Part shown: positions 17,732-26,283 of the stretch, piece after piece
How the letters are laid out: the number at the start of each line of letters is the position of its first letter
Numbering within the stretch: position 1 is the stretch's first letter
Source: Methylovulum sp.
GTDB taxonomy: Bacteria; Pseudomonadota; Gammaproteobacteria; Methylococcales; Methylomonadaceae
Length of the DNA: 64,000 nt
Direction of reading: 5' to 3'
Assembly: GCA_030653435.1 (NCBI GenBank)
Contig: JAURZI010000076.1
Location: 1 to 64,000 of the forward strand
Position numbers and translations under genes: made by a program
The notes under the pieces: generated by a model
Seen by the model: only the letters and a program-made list of their open reading frames with translations
The model's database searches: none
Told to the model about the DNA's origin: nothing

Positions 17732-18287
17732 GTCCGGCCAGCGTGGTGAGTTTGTTGATATCAATGCCGATTTGCCCTGCCGCCGCGCTCCAGCGCTGGT
17801 TAATCGGCGTGTCAAACAACACCTGGCTGCCATAGGGTGTCGTCAGCCAGGCATTCTCTATCATTTCTTTTTCCAATTGCCCTTCACCCCAACCGGCGTA
17901 GCCTAAGGCGACCAGATAATGTTCGGGGCCTTCGCCGACGGCAATGGCTTCCAGCACATCGCGGGATGTGGTCAGCGAAATGGTATCGGATACAGCTAGT
18001 GTGGCATTCCATTCGCCGCTGGGGGTATGCAGCACAAAACCGCGTTCCTGCTGTACCGGGCCGCCTGAAAAAACCGGGGCTTCGGCGGCGGCTAACGAGG
18101 TCACCGGGATCTTCATCTGGGCAAATATTTCCCCTAGCTTCATGTCCACCGGTTTGTTGATAACGATGCCTAATGCGCCATCTTTGTTGTGCTGGCATAA
18201 GAATGTGACGGTATGGGAAAACACCGGATCCGCCAGGCTGGGCATGGCAATAATAAACTGATTGTTTAGGTAAGTGGCTTCATTCAT
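17724..18287 (-). CDS. yqgE: YqgE/AlgH family protein
   Basis: 187 residues from ATG 18287 (MNEATYLNNQF). A TTG 15 bases upstream is possible but less likely. Family features: FIIAMPSLADPVFSHTVTFLCQH at the start, GALGIVINKP, VFSGGPVQQERGFVLH, and ALGYAGWGEGQLEKE near the C-terminus. The structure of homologues is known but the biochemical function is not. AlgH was first linked to alginate control in Pseudomonas. Located between tonB and ruvX. Confidence 0.93.
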   Translation of the reverse strand: MNEATYLNNQFIIAMPSLADPVFSHTVTFLCQHNKDGALGIVINKPVDMKLGEIFAQMKIPVTSLAAAEAPVFSGGPVQQERGFVLHTPSGEWNATLAVSDTISLTTSRDVLEAIAVGEGPEHYLVALGYAGWGEGQLEKEMIENAWLTTPYGSQVLFDTPINQRWSAAAGQIGIDINKLTTLAGHG

Positions 18288-18305
18288 AAGGCGTGGTGTC
18301 AAAAG

Positions 18306-19184
18306 TTATCTGGCGGTCATAGATTCATCAGAAAATTTCCATATTCTGGTGATACCCAGAATTTTAGGGTTGAGCTCTTTAAGCAATTCCAGCGGTAAGG
18401 GTGCAAACGGGGCGCTCATCCTAACAATTTGTTTGGCGGCGTCATCCAATGCGGGGTTGCCTGATGAGCGCTTGATAATAATGTCGCGTATGCTGCCGTC
18501 GGCATGGATGGTCACATCCATAGTCAATGTACCTGAAAAATTTTTTTTTGCAGCCACTTCAGGATAATTTAAGTTGCCGACACGTTCCACTTTGCTTTCC
18601 CAGTCTTTTAGATATTGTGCAGCAACATACTTATGGGTGCTGACTTCAGAGACAAAGGTAATGCCGGTGTCCTCGGCGCTTTGTTGGTTTTGCCTGATTT
18701 CCGTGCCGAGCTGCGCCAGTTGTTGCTGCAAGGTTTCGGGCGATAAATGCGGCCGCTCCTTTTGCGAGTGGACAACAGCAGGCTTTGTTGCGGCAATAAC
18801 CTGTTGCTCGGCTTTTCGCCGGGTAATTATTTTGCGAACGGTCTTGGGGGCGCTTTCTTCTTGCGCCTGCTTTTTAAGTTGTTTGCTTTGGCCGTTGCCG
18901 TTGCTGGGCAACTGTTGTGCGGGTAGTTCCGGTTTTTTAACGTGTTCGCCTGCGCTAATTTGATTATCGGGTGCTAAAAATTTGGCCTCTTCAGGGGCTT
19001 TTTTTGCCGGGGTATTGACCAGCGTAATATCCATGGACCGGCTGATTTTTTCCGGCTTGGGTGTCGTGAAGTTAATGCCCAAGACAAGGACGACATGCAC
19101 AATCGCCGCCATAAATAAGGCGACCAGTAAGGAGTCGTTATTGGATAGGGTGCTGTAAGCATTAAATTTACGTTGGTCTGTCAT
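18306..19184 (-). CDS. tonB: TonB-family energy transducer
   Basis: 292 residues from ATG 19184. There is one N-terminal membrane helix (about 20-40), a charged linker rich in Lys/Glu/Pro/Gln, and a C-terminal TonB domain (about 205-292: LNYPEVAAKKNFSGTLTMDVTIHADGSI, RSSGNPALDDAAKQIV). It lacks nearby exbB/exbD, a layout typical of the gshB-tonB-yqgE-ruvX cluster in Pseudomonas-like genomes. Known role: coupling the proton-motive force to outer-membrane receptors. The gshB stop lies 10 bp upstream. Confidence 0.9.
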   Translation of the reverse strand: MTDQRKFNAYSTLSNNDSLLVALFMAAIVHVVLVLGINFTTPKPEKISRSMDITLVNTPAKKAPEEAKFLAPDNQISAGEHVKKPELPAQQLPSNGNGQSKQLKKQAQEESAPKTVRKIITRRKAEQQVIAATKPAVVHSQKERPHLSPETLQQQLAQLGTEIRQNQQSAEDTGITFVSEVSTHKYVAAQYLKDWESKVERVGNLNYPEVAAKKNFSGTLTMDVTIHADGSIRDIIIKRSSGNPALDDAAKQIVRMSAPFAPLPLELLKELNPKILGITRIWKFSDESMTAR

Positions 19185-19194
19185 GCTTGGGTGG

Positions 19195-20142
19195 TTATTG
19201 TAGTGTTGTTTCAATATGGTCCATTAATACGCCGCAAATATTCAGCCCGAATTGGCTGTCCAGTTCCTGGACGCAAGTGGGGCTGGTCACGTTAATCTCC
19301 GTCAGTTTGTCGCCGATGACATCCAAGCCGACAAACACCAACCCTTTGTCGCGTAGCGTAGGGCCGACCTGCTGCGCTATCCAGCGGTCCCGTTCGGTCA
19401 AAGGACGGCCTTCGGCACGGCCGCCAGCCGCCAAATTGCCACGCGTTTCACCGTCAGCAGGAATGCGCGCCAAGCAATAAGGTATGGGTTCGCCATTAAT
19501 GACCAGGATGCGCTTGTCACCGTCTTTGATTTCCGGCAGGTATTTTTGCGCCATTACATAACGGCTATTGTATTGTGTCATGGTTTCCAGAATAACACTG
19601 AGATTAGGGTCATTCTGGCGTAAATGGAAAATGGACGTGCCGCCCATGCCGTCCAGTGGTTTCAAGATGATTTCCCCTTGCTCGTGCAGGAACTGCCTGA
19701 TTCTGGCGGGTTCTCTGGCCACCAGTGTTTCTGCACAGCACTCTGAAAACCACGCCGTAAACAGTTTTTCATTGGCGTCACGCAGCGACTGCGGTTTGTT
19801 GACGACATAAACCCCCATGCTTTCAGCCCGTTCCAGCAAATAGGTCGCATAAATATATTCTTGATCGAAAGGCGGGTCTTTACGCATCATGATGACATCG
19901 AGTTCATCCAGAGGCATATCCTGCTCGGCAATAAATTCGTGCCATTGCTGCGCATCGCGTTGTACCTTTAGCGTGCGTGTCCGTGCGTAGGCCCGGCCAT
20001 TCCTCATGTACAAATCATTCAGTTCCATATAATGCAACTCCCACGCCCTAGCTTGGGCTTCAAGCAACATCGCAAAACTGGTGTCTTTTTTTATGTTGAT
20101 ACGGGCTATGGAGTCCATGACCATACCGAGCTTAATTGGCAT
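19195..20142 (-). CDS. gshB: glutathione synthetase
   Basis: 315 residues, matching the bacterial enzyme length. N-terminal substrate domain begins KLGMVMDSIARINIKKDTSFAMLLEAQ. The ATP-grasp part includes MRKDPPFD, ILKPLDGMGGTSIF and VFVGLDVIGDKLTEINVTSPTCVQEL. It adds glycine to gamma-glutamylcysteine. It is the first gene of the minus-strand run gshB-tonB-yqgE-ruvX-pyrRBX and diverges from the rpmB promoter. Confidence 0.97.
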   Translation of the reverse strand: MPIKLGMVMDSIARINIKKDTSFAMLLEAQARAWELHYMELNDLYMRNGRAYARTRTLKVQRDAQQWHEFIAEQDMPLDELDVIMMRKDPPFDQEYIYATYLLERAESMGVYVVNKPQSLRDANEKLFTAWFSECCAETLVAREPARIRQFLHEQGEIILKPLDGMGGTSIFHLRQNDPNLSVILETMTQYNSRYVMAQKYLPEIKDGDKRILVINGEPIPYCLARIPADGETRGNLAAGGRAEGRPLTERDRWIAQQVGPTLRDKGLVFVGLDVIGDKLTEINVTSPTCVQELDSQFGLNICGVLMDHIETTLQ

Positions 20143-20190
20143 TATGTGTCCTTAATAAGTGTTGTTCTCGGTTTATTTTATAGATTGTTA

Positions 20191-20219
20191 TTTACCTTGA
20201 AAAGATTTTTTGGTATAAA
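20191..20219 (+). promoter_or_regulatory. probable sigma-70 promoter of rpmB-rpmG
   Basis: TTTACC (20191-20196), a 17-base spacer and TATAAA (20214-20219) lie about 37 bp before the L28 ATG. Assigned from consensus and spacing only. Confidence 0.4.
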
Positions 20220-20255
20220 GCTGGGCTATTTTGAATTTAGGTATAGAGGTTAATC

Positions 20256-20486
20256 ATGTCCAGAGTCTGTCAAGTAACGGGTAAACATCCTGTTACGGGT
20301 AACAACGTATCACACGCCAATAACAAAACCAAAAGACGTTTCCTGCCCAACCTGCATCATCACAGGTTTTGGGTGGAAAGTGAAAACCGTTGGGTGCGCC
20401 TCAGGGTGTCCGCCAAGGGTATGCGTATTATTGATAAAAAGGGCATAGACGCTGTGTTGGCGGATGTGCGTAAAAACGGTCTATAA
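20256..20486 (+). CDS. rpmB: 50S ribosomal protein L28
   Basis: 76 residues, standard length. Begins [20 protein letters not shown] with the family [10 protein letters not shown] motif and ends with the basic/acidic tail [10 protein letters not shown]. No zinc-binding CxxC pairs are seen. It binds 23S rRNA. Followed after 28 bp by rpmG in the universal rpmB-rpmG pair. Confidence 0.97.
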   Translation: MSRVCQVTGKHPVTGNNVSHANNKTKRRFLPNLHHHRFWVESENRWVRLRVSAKGMRIIDKKGIDAVLADVRKNGL

Positions 20487-20514
20487 CAGTCTATTAGGTT
20501 AATGGGGATAAAAA

Positions 20515-20670
20515 ATGCGCGATAAAATTAAGCTGATTTCTACTGAAGGCACCGGCCACTTTTACACCACGACAAAAAACAAAAAAACCATGCCTGAGAA
20601 AATGGAAATCAAAAAATTTGATCCTGTTGTCCGTAAGCATGTGATGTACAAAGAAGCTAAAATCAAATAA
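20515..20670 (+). CDS. rpmG: 50S ribosomal protein L33
   Basis: 51 residues: [20 protein letters not shown] at the start and [18 protein letters not shown] at the end, typical of proteobacterial L33. The CxxC zinc pairs are absent, so this is the zinc-independent (C-minus) form. A good ribosome binding site (GGGGATA) lies upstream. Cotranscribed with rpmB. Confidence 0.96.
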   Translation: MRDKIKLISTEGTGHFYTTTKNKKTMPEKMEIKKFDPVVRKHVMYKEAKIK

Positions 20671-21091
20671 CCCGATTGGTTTTGCAAGCTGTTTTTCAAA
20701 TGCCTTTAGCTAACCACCGGATAGTGTGTTGTGGTTAGCAGGTTGGCACCGCTCGTCCCTCCCCCGATTATATTCTTTGTTTTGGTATTGCTTAGGCTAA
20801 GGCAGTGCACCAATTCTAAGCAAAACCTGCTGTTCGCACCAACTTAAAGCAAATGGTGAGCTAATGCAGGATCTGGGCAAATCCTATATCCCATTCGGGC
20901 TTACGTCGTGATAAATGCCCGGCTTTTCTGAAAGGGTTGAAAAAGGCGGTTTTAAAATCATCCCTGTTGTGCTGAGTATGCTATGGTGCTCACGTTGTTT
21001 TAAACAAGCTGAAGGCTGTCATTTTTAGCGATTTAGGTGTGGCATAATTAATGCTTATTTTATTTAAACAAATAAATAGATATGAACAGCT
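20671..21091. other. intergenic region with a hairpin after rpmG
   Basis: A perfect 9-bp inverted repeat GCTAACCAC/GTGGTTAGC at 20709-20739 may end the rpmBG transcript, though no T-run follows. The rest shows no gene. The last 60 bases are AT-rich and probably hold the promoter of the ATP-grasp gene. Confidence 0.5.
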
Positions 21092-22543
21092 ATGAAATCG
21101 ATCTGGGAAAATTACACAACTGACAATGCTTACGATGAGCTGATGTATTCAGAGTTTCAGCCGCGTCCGGTTAGCCACGGCTTATGCCAATATTTAAACT
21201 CCCTGAAAAAAACGGATATAGACAAGCGTAAAATAGCTGCTGAATTGGCTATTATGGAAATGGGTATCAGTTTCACGGTTTATAGTGACGAAGGTAATAT
21301 AGATAGGGCTTGGCCGTTTGACATTATTCCGCGCATCATGGATGCACGAGAATGGAAGGTGATAGAAAAGGGTTTAAAACAGCGCTTGACAGCATTGAAC
21401 TGCTTTATTAGTGACGTTTACGGCGAACAGGCGTTTATTAAGGAAGGTAAGATTCCTAGCGAAACGATAAACAGCTCGAAAAACTTCCGCAAAGAATGTG
21501 TTGGCATGAAACCTAGACATAATGTGTGGGCCAATATTTGCGGCACAGATTTGGTGCGGGATAAAGACGGCACAATGTACGTGTTGGAAGATAATTTACG
21601 CGTCCCTTCTGGTGTCTCTTATATGTTGGAAAACCGCGTGATTACCAAACGGGTGTTTCCTGAGCTGTTGCAAGGCATCGATATATTGCCGATAGACGAT
21701 TACCCTACCCATTTGCAGGACATGTTGTCATCCATTGCACCGCAGCACAACAACAAGCCGCAAATAGTCGTGCTGACCCCCGGCATTTATAATTCAGCCT
21801 ATTTTGAGCATGCTTATTTGGCGCAGCAAATCGGCGCACAGCTGGTGGAAGGTGGCGACCTCATCGTTAAGGAGGACGACTGTGTGTATATGCGTACCAT
21901 TGAAGGCCTGGACAAGGTCGATGTCATTTACCGGCGCATAGATGATGATTTTCTCGACCCTGAAGTGTTCCGTAAGGATTCGGCTTTGGGCGTACGTGGC
22001 TTGATGCGTGCATGGAAGGCCGGTAATGTGGCGTTGGCCAATGCGCCGGGGGCTGGCGTGGCTGATGACAAGGTTGTTTATGCTTATGTCCCGGAAATGA
22101 TCCGTTATTATCTTAATGAAGAGCCGATATTGCCTAATGTGCCGACGTATTTGTGCAGCCATAAAGAGGATCTTGATTATGTGTTGGCGCATTTGGCAGA
22201 GTTGGTTGTCAAACCGGCCAATGAATCGGGCGGTTATGGCATGCTGGTGGGCCCGCACGCAACAGCCAAAGAAGTTGAGGCATTTAGGCAGATTATCAAA
22301 GCCGACCCGCGCAATTATATCGGCCAACCTACATTAGCCATTTCGACGGCACCCACCTTGTGCAAAGGTAAGCTGGAGCCCCGCCATATCGACTTGCGGC
22401 CATTTATCCTGCAAGGTGAAAATACCTTTGTTACGGCAGGTGGTTTAACCCGCGTGGCACTGAAAAAAGGATCGCTCGTCGTCAATTCATCGCAAGGCGG
22501 CGGCAGTAAAGACACCTGGATTATTAATATGGAGGGACGCTGA
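21092..22543 (+). CDS. circularly permuted type 2 ATP-grasp protein
   Basis: 483 residues, matching the DUF404/DUF407 family. Features: NVWANICGTDLVRDKDGTMYVLEDNLRVPSG-like ATP-binding segments, VDVIYRRIDDDFLDPE, KPANESGGYGMLVG (glycine-rich loop), and a C-terminal STAPTL plus SSQGGGSKDTW. Related proteins are predicted peptide or amide ligases of unknown substrate and nearly always sit with an alpha-E gene, as here: the stop overlaps the next ATG (TGATG). The transglutaminase and Ntn-hydrolase partners often found with this pair are not in the window. Confidence 0.9.
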   Translation: MKSIWENYTTDNAYDELMYSEFQPRPVSHGLCQYLNSLKKTDIDKRKIAAELAIMEMGISFTVYSDEGNIDRAWPFDIIPRIMDAREWKVIEKGLKQRLTALNCFISDVYGEQAFIKEGKIPSETINSSKNFRKECVGMKPRHNVWANICGTDLVRDKDGTMYVLEDNLRVPSGVSYMLENRVITKRVFPELLQGIDILPIDDYPTHLQDMLSSIAPQHNNKPQIVVLTPGIYNSAYFEHAYLAQQIGAQLVEGGDLIVKEDDCVYMRTIEGLDKVDVIYRRIDDDFLDPEVFRKDSALGVRGLMRAWKAGNVALANAPGAGVADDKVVYAYVPEMIRYYLNEEPILPNVPTYLCSHKEDLDYVLAHLAELVVKPANESGGYGMLVGPHATAKEVEAFRQIIKADPRNYIGQPTLAISTAPTLCKGKLEPRHIDLRPFILQGENTFVTAGGLTRVALKKGSLVVNSSQGGGSKDTWIINMEGR

Positions 22544-23478
22544 TGTTATCACGTTCAGCAGAGCGCCTGTATTGGCTGGCGCGATACATGGAACGCACTG
22601 AAAATACCGCCAAGTTGGTTAGTGTGCACATGAATTTATTGATGGACTTGCCGAAAGGCGTGGAAATGGGCTGGCAGCAATTGGTGCGTATCAGCGGCTC
22701 AGAACAGGAATATTATGAAAAACACAAGGTAGCCAATGAGCGCAATATCACCCGCTTTTTGTTGACTGATGCCAGTTATTCAGGCTCCTTGTTCTCATCA
22801 CTCAGCGCAGCTAGAGAAAATATACGCACGTCCAGGGAGTTATTGCCCGACGAGGCATGGGAGCAGGTTAATGAAATGTATTTGTTCACCAAATGCAATC
22901 TCGATACTATTGCCAACCGCCGTAGCCGAGTGCTGTTCCTTAAGGAGATCTTAAAAGGCTGCCAGCGCTTTACCGGTTTGTTATCCGGCTATATGAGCCA
23001 TAACCACCCCTACCGGTTTATCCGGCTAGGCAGAAATCTTGAACGTGCGGATATGACTAGCCGTATCCTGGATTTGGCTTCGCTGTTGCTTGCAGAATCC
23101 CGTAGTGACGAATTGCGCCAATACGAGACCATTCTATGGGTTAATATTTTAACCGCCCTGAATGCGTTGTTAATGTATCGCCAGCATGTGCGCAGCCGTG
23201 TCAAAGGCGATGATGTGCTTAATTTTTTATTGCTGGATACCAATCTGCCGCGCTCGGTGAGCCGTTGTCTGGTAGAGATTTCCGATTGTATCAATCAGTT
23301 GCCCAACCATGATGGGTTGCCCCAACGTCTTGCGGAATTGGAGGGCTATGTGCAGGCCATAGATACCCATCAGACTACACAATTGCAGTTGCGGGCGATT
23401 CTTGATGATTTGCAAAACAAGCTCGGCGAGTTGCATGGGCAAATTGCCGACAACTGGTTTTTAAGGGCGGCAGAATGA
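22543..23478 (+). CDS. alpha-E domain-containing protein
   Basis: 311 residues of the all-helical alpha-E (DUF403) family. It starts with the hallmark MLSRSAERLYWLARYMERTENTAKL and contains HPYRFIRLGRNLERADMTSRILD. Translationally coupled to the upstream ATP-grasp gene. Function unknown. The family is thought to act with the permuted ATP-grasp enzyme in a peptide-modifying pathway (inference from gene association). Confidence 0.92.
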   Translation: MLSRSAERLYWLARYMERTENTAKLVSVHMNLLMDLPKGVEMGWQQLVRISGSEQEYYEKHKVANERNITRFLLTDASYSGSLFSSLSAARENIRTSRELLPDEAWEQVNEMYLFTKCNLDTIANRRSRVLFLKEILKGCQRFTGLLSGYMSHNHPYRFIRLGRNLERADMTSRILDLASLLLAESRSDELRQYETILWVNILTALNALLMYRQHVRSRVKGDDVLNFLLLDTNLPRSVSRCLVEISDCINQLPNHDGLPQRLAELEGYVQAIDTHQTTQLQLRAILDDLQNKLGELHGQIADNWFLRAAE

Positions 23479-23788
23479 AGGTTGGATATTCCAGGCGTTA
23501 GTCTGTTTGTTTTCCATTTTTAGCCATTTCAACGGCCCCCGCCTTATCTTGTAGGTAATGCTTAGCTTTTCTGCGTAGCCCTAGCCTGTTTTTAGGGCGC
23601 ATCATAAAGATGCCTCACTCCACCGACTGCCTTAGTTTTATACGCTCTATTCTCTGATTCCTGGGAGCCGGATGGCTCAGGCGTTGACTGACAACAGATG
23701 TTAAATGATGCTGGGATGGGTATAATCAGTCCGTTACGGTTTGCAGTGACTATTTTTGCTGTAGTTTAAACAATGTCGGGGATTAAGA
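23479..23788. other. intergenic region before the MCP gene
   Basis: No gene is seen. A TATAAT at 23721-23726 is a possible -10 box for the MCP, without a good -35 at 17 bp. A weak 6-bp hairpin GCCCTA/TAGGGC lies near 23580-23600. Confidence 0.4.
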
Positions 23789-26053
23789 ATGAAAAGTCTA
23801 AACATCAAAACCAAACTGATACTGCTTGTGCTGTTTGTATCAGTTGCTTTGGTTATTGTCGGCCTAGTCGGCAATTACGGTATCCAGAAAGCATCCGATT
23901 CATTGAAACAGATAGGCGCTAATCGGTTGCAGTCAGTTTATGGGCTGGGTGTCATCAATGAGGGGCAAACTGCAATAAGGTTGGCTAACCGGGATATGTT
24001 CCTTTATCAATATGATTACAACGCCCAGGAAAAATTTGCCGATATTCTGAAAAACAAGCAGCAGATTTGGGAACGCATAGATAAAGGTTGGGCCATTTAT
24101 GCCGCAACCGCCCAGGAACCTGAAGAGCAACAAGTCTGGAATGCCTTTGTTCCGGCCTGGGAAGCATGGAAAAAAAGCCAAGCGGAAGTTAATGCTACGA
24201 TTGAGGCCTTGTCAAAAAATCAGGGCGAGGAGGGGCAGAAACATTTATTCGCCACCTACATCAACCAATTGGAATTAAGGAAAAATCAATCAGCTGAAGC
24301 AAAAAAATGGCTCAACAAGCTTGTAGAGCTTAATAAGCAATATGCCGATAATGATAATAGAATAGCTGAGGATGCGGCCAACAGTTCGCGCCTGTTGATG
24401 ATAATAACAGGGGTGGTTTCCGTTATCATGGCATTGTTTCTGGGTTTTGCTTTAATTCGTTCGATTTTTAGACCACTGGCATTCAGTATTGAAGTCGCCC
24501 AGAAGATTGCCGAAGGTGATTTGAATAGCCGCATTGACGTGGATAGCCACGATGAAATCGGACAATTATTATTTGCCTTGCAGACCATGCAAACCGTATT
24601 GAAAAGTGTTGTGGCGGATATTGAAGGCATTGTTGGTGCCGCCGTTAATGGTGACTTCAGCAAACAAATTGACCTCAACCGTCATAAAGGTTATGCCAAA
24701 GATTTAGGCAGATTATTGAACAAACTTTCCGATACGACGCGTACCGGATTGGATGATGTAACGCGGGTTAGCAATGCGTTGGCGGCAGGTGACCTTAGTC
24801 AGCGTATCACGAAAGACTACCCTGGCGTATTCGGACAGGCTAAAAACGGCGTCAATGACACTGTCGATTCATTGACAACAATTGTCGGTGAAATTCAGCA
24901 TGTCGTCGATGCCGCCGCCAATCGGGGCGATTTTAGCGTCAAAATTGATATGGGCGGCAAGACGGGTTATGCCCAAACCTTGTCTGAACTGCTCAACCGA
25001 CTCTCCGACGTTGTCGATACCGGCCTGAATGATGTGTTGCTGCTAGTCAACGCCTTAGCTAAAGGCGATCTGACCCAAACCATGTCCAGGGACTATCCAG
25101 GTACGTTGGGACAAGTGAAAGCAGGCATGAACGCTACGGTAGAGAACCTCAAAACATTGGTGGCCGATATTAAAAACTCCACCGACACCATCAATACGGC
25201 CTCTAAAGAAATTGCGGCAGGCAATAATGATTTGTCCCACCGTACTGAAGAGCAGGCTGCCAGCCTCGAACAAACCGCAGCCAGCATGGAAGAACTGACG
25301 ACGACAGTGCAAGCCAATACGGTAAATGCCAGGCAGGCCAACCAGTTGGCAATAGGCGCATCCGATGTTGCCGGTAAAGGCGTTACGGTGGTGCAAAAAG
25401 TGATCGCGACCATGAATGACATCAATGACTCGTCACGCAAAATTGTGGATATTATCTCCGTGATCGATGGCATTGCCTTCCAGACCAATATTCTTGCCCT
25501 TAATGCCGCCGTCGAGGCCGCACGGGCGGGTGACCAGGGCAGGGGCTTTGCCGTGGTGGCCGGTGAGGTGCGTAACCTTGCACAGCGTGCCGCCGCCGCT
25601 GCCGGAGAAATCAAAAGCCTGATTGGCGACTCGGAAGATAAGGTTGCCGACGGCAGTAAATTAGTCGCCCAAGCCGGACACACTATGCAGGAAATTGCAG
25701 CATCTATACAACGGGTTACAGCAATTATGGCGGAAATTTCTGCCGCTTCTGTCGAACAAAGCTCCGGTATTGCACAAGTTAATCAGGCGATTGCCCAAAT
25801 GGATGATGTCACGCAACAGAATGCGGCGTTGGTGGAACAGGCTGCCGCAGCGGCAGAATCAATGGAAGAGCAGGCGCAAAACCTGTCGGCTACAGTGGAG
25901 GTCTTTAAAATTGAAGCAAGTGCGTACCGTTCTGTTGCCCATCAAGGCATCAAGCCAGCCACGCCGGTAAAAATTGAAACATATAAAGGCAAGACTGACG
26001 CCTCTGTTAAGTCTCTGCGGCACACTGCCAGCGAGGAATGGGAAGAGTTTTAG
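23789..26053 (+). CDS. methyl-accepting chemotaxis protein with poly-HAMP
   Basis: 754 residues. TM1 about 10-28, periplasmic four-helix-bundle-type sensor (about 30-205), TM2 about 206-226. Then several HAMP-like units in tandem follow, visible as repeated GDL/GDF motifs: [50 protein letters not shown]. The MCP signalling domain has the invariant tip ([42 protein letters not shown]). The C-terminus SEEWEEF is a CheR/CheB-docking pentapeptide (WEEF type), so it is probably a high-abundance, adaptation-competent receptor. Ligand unknown. It is monocistronic and unlike the mini-MCP at 1599. Confidence 0.95.
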   Translation: MKSLNIKTKLILLVLFVSVALVIVGLVGNYGIQKASDSLKQIGANRLQSVYGLGVINEGQTAIRLANRDMFLYQYDYNAQEKFADILKNKQQIWERIDKGWAIYAATAQEPEEQQVWNAFVPAWEAWKKSQAEVNATIEALSKNQGEEGQKHLFATYINQLELRKNQSAEAKKWLNKLVELNKQYADNDNRIAEDAANSSRLLMIITGVVSVIMALFLGFALIRSIFRPLAFSIEVAQKIAEGDLNSRIDVDSHDEIGQLLFALQTMQTVLKSVVADIEGIVGAAVNGDFSKQIDLNRHKGYAKDLGRLLNKLSDTTRTGLDDVTRVSNALAAGDLSQRITKDYPGVFGQAKNGVNDTVDSLTTIVGEIQHVVDAAANRGDFSVKIDMGGKTGYAQTLSELLNRLSDVVDTGLNDVLLLVNALAKGDLTQTMSRDYPGTLGQVKAGMNATVENLKTLVADIKNSTDTINTASKEIAAGNNDLSHRTEEQAASLEQTAASMEELTTTVQANTVNARQANQLAIGASDVAGKGVTVVQKVIATMNDINDSSRKIVDIISVIDGIAFQTNILALNAAVEAARAGDQGRGFAVVAGEVRNLAQRAAAAAGEIKSLIGDSEDKVADGSKLVAQAGHTMQEIAASIQRVTAIMAEISAASVEQSSGIAQVNQAIAQMDDVTQQNAALVEQAAAAAESMEEQAQNLSATVEVFKIEASAYRSVAHQGIKPATPVKIETYKGKTDASVKSLRHTASEEWEEF

Positions 26054-26130
26054 AGCCTTCCCGCGCATATTTAAAACGTGATAGGCCCGGCAGTTTATGA
26101 AACTATCCAGGTCTGGTTCCTAGGATATTT

Positions 26131-26148
26131 GCCCGGCTTTAGCTGGGC
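26131..26148 (+). terminator. hairpin after the MCP gene
   Basis: GCCCGGC-TTTA-GCTGGGC forms a 7-bp stem with one G-T pair, about 80 bases after the MCP stop. No T-run follows, so it is only a candidate transcript end. Confidence 0.35.
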
Positions 26149-26283
26149 AGGACAGGGGGTTGCCGCTGCTCGCAACCCCGCGAGCCCTCTAAACGCCCGA
26201 ATCGCGCATTTTTGTTGTCACAACGCGTTAACATGACTCATGTAGAACAGAGGCTCTCTCCCCTTCTCTTTCTATGGTTGTTT

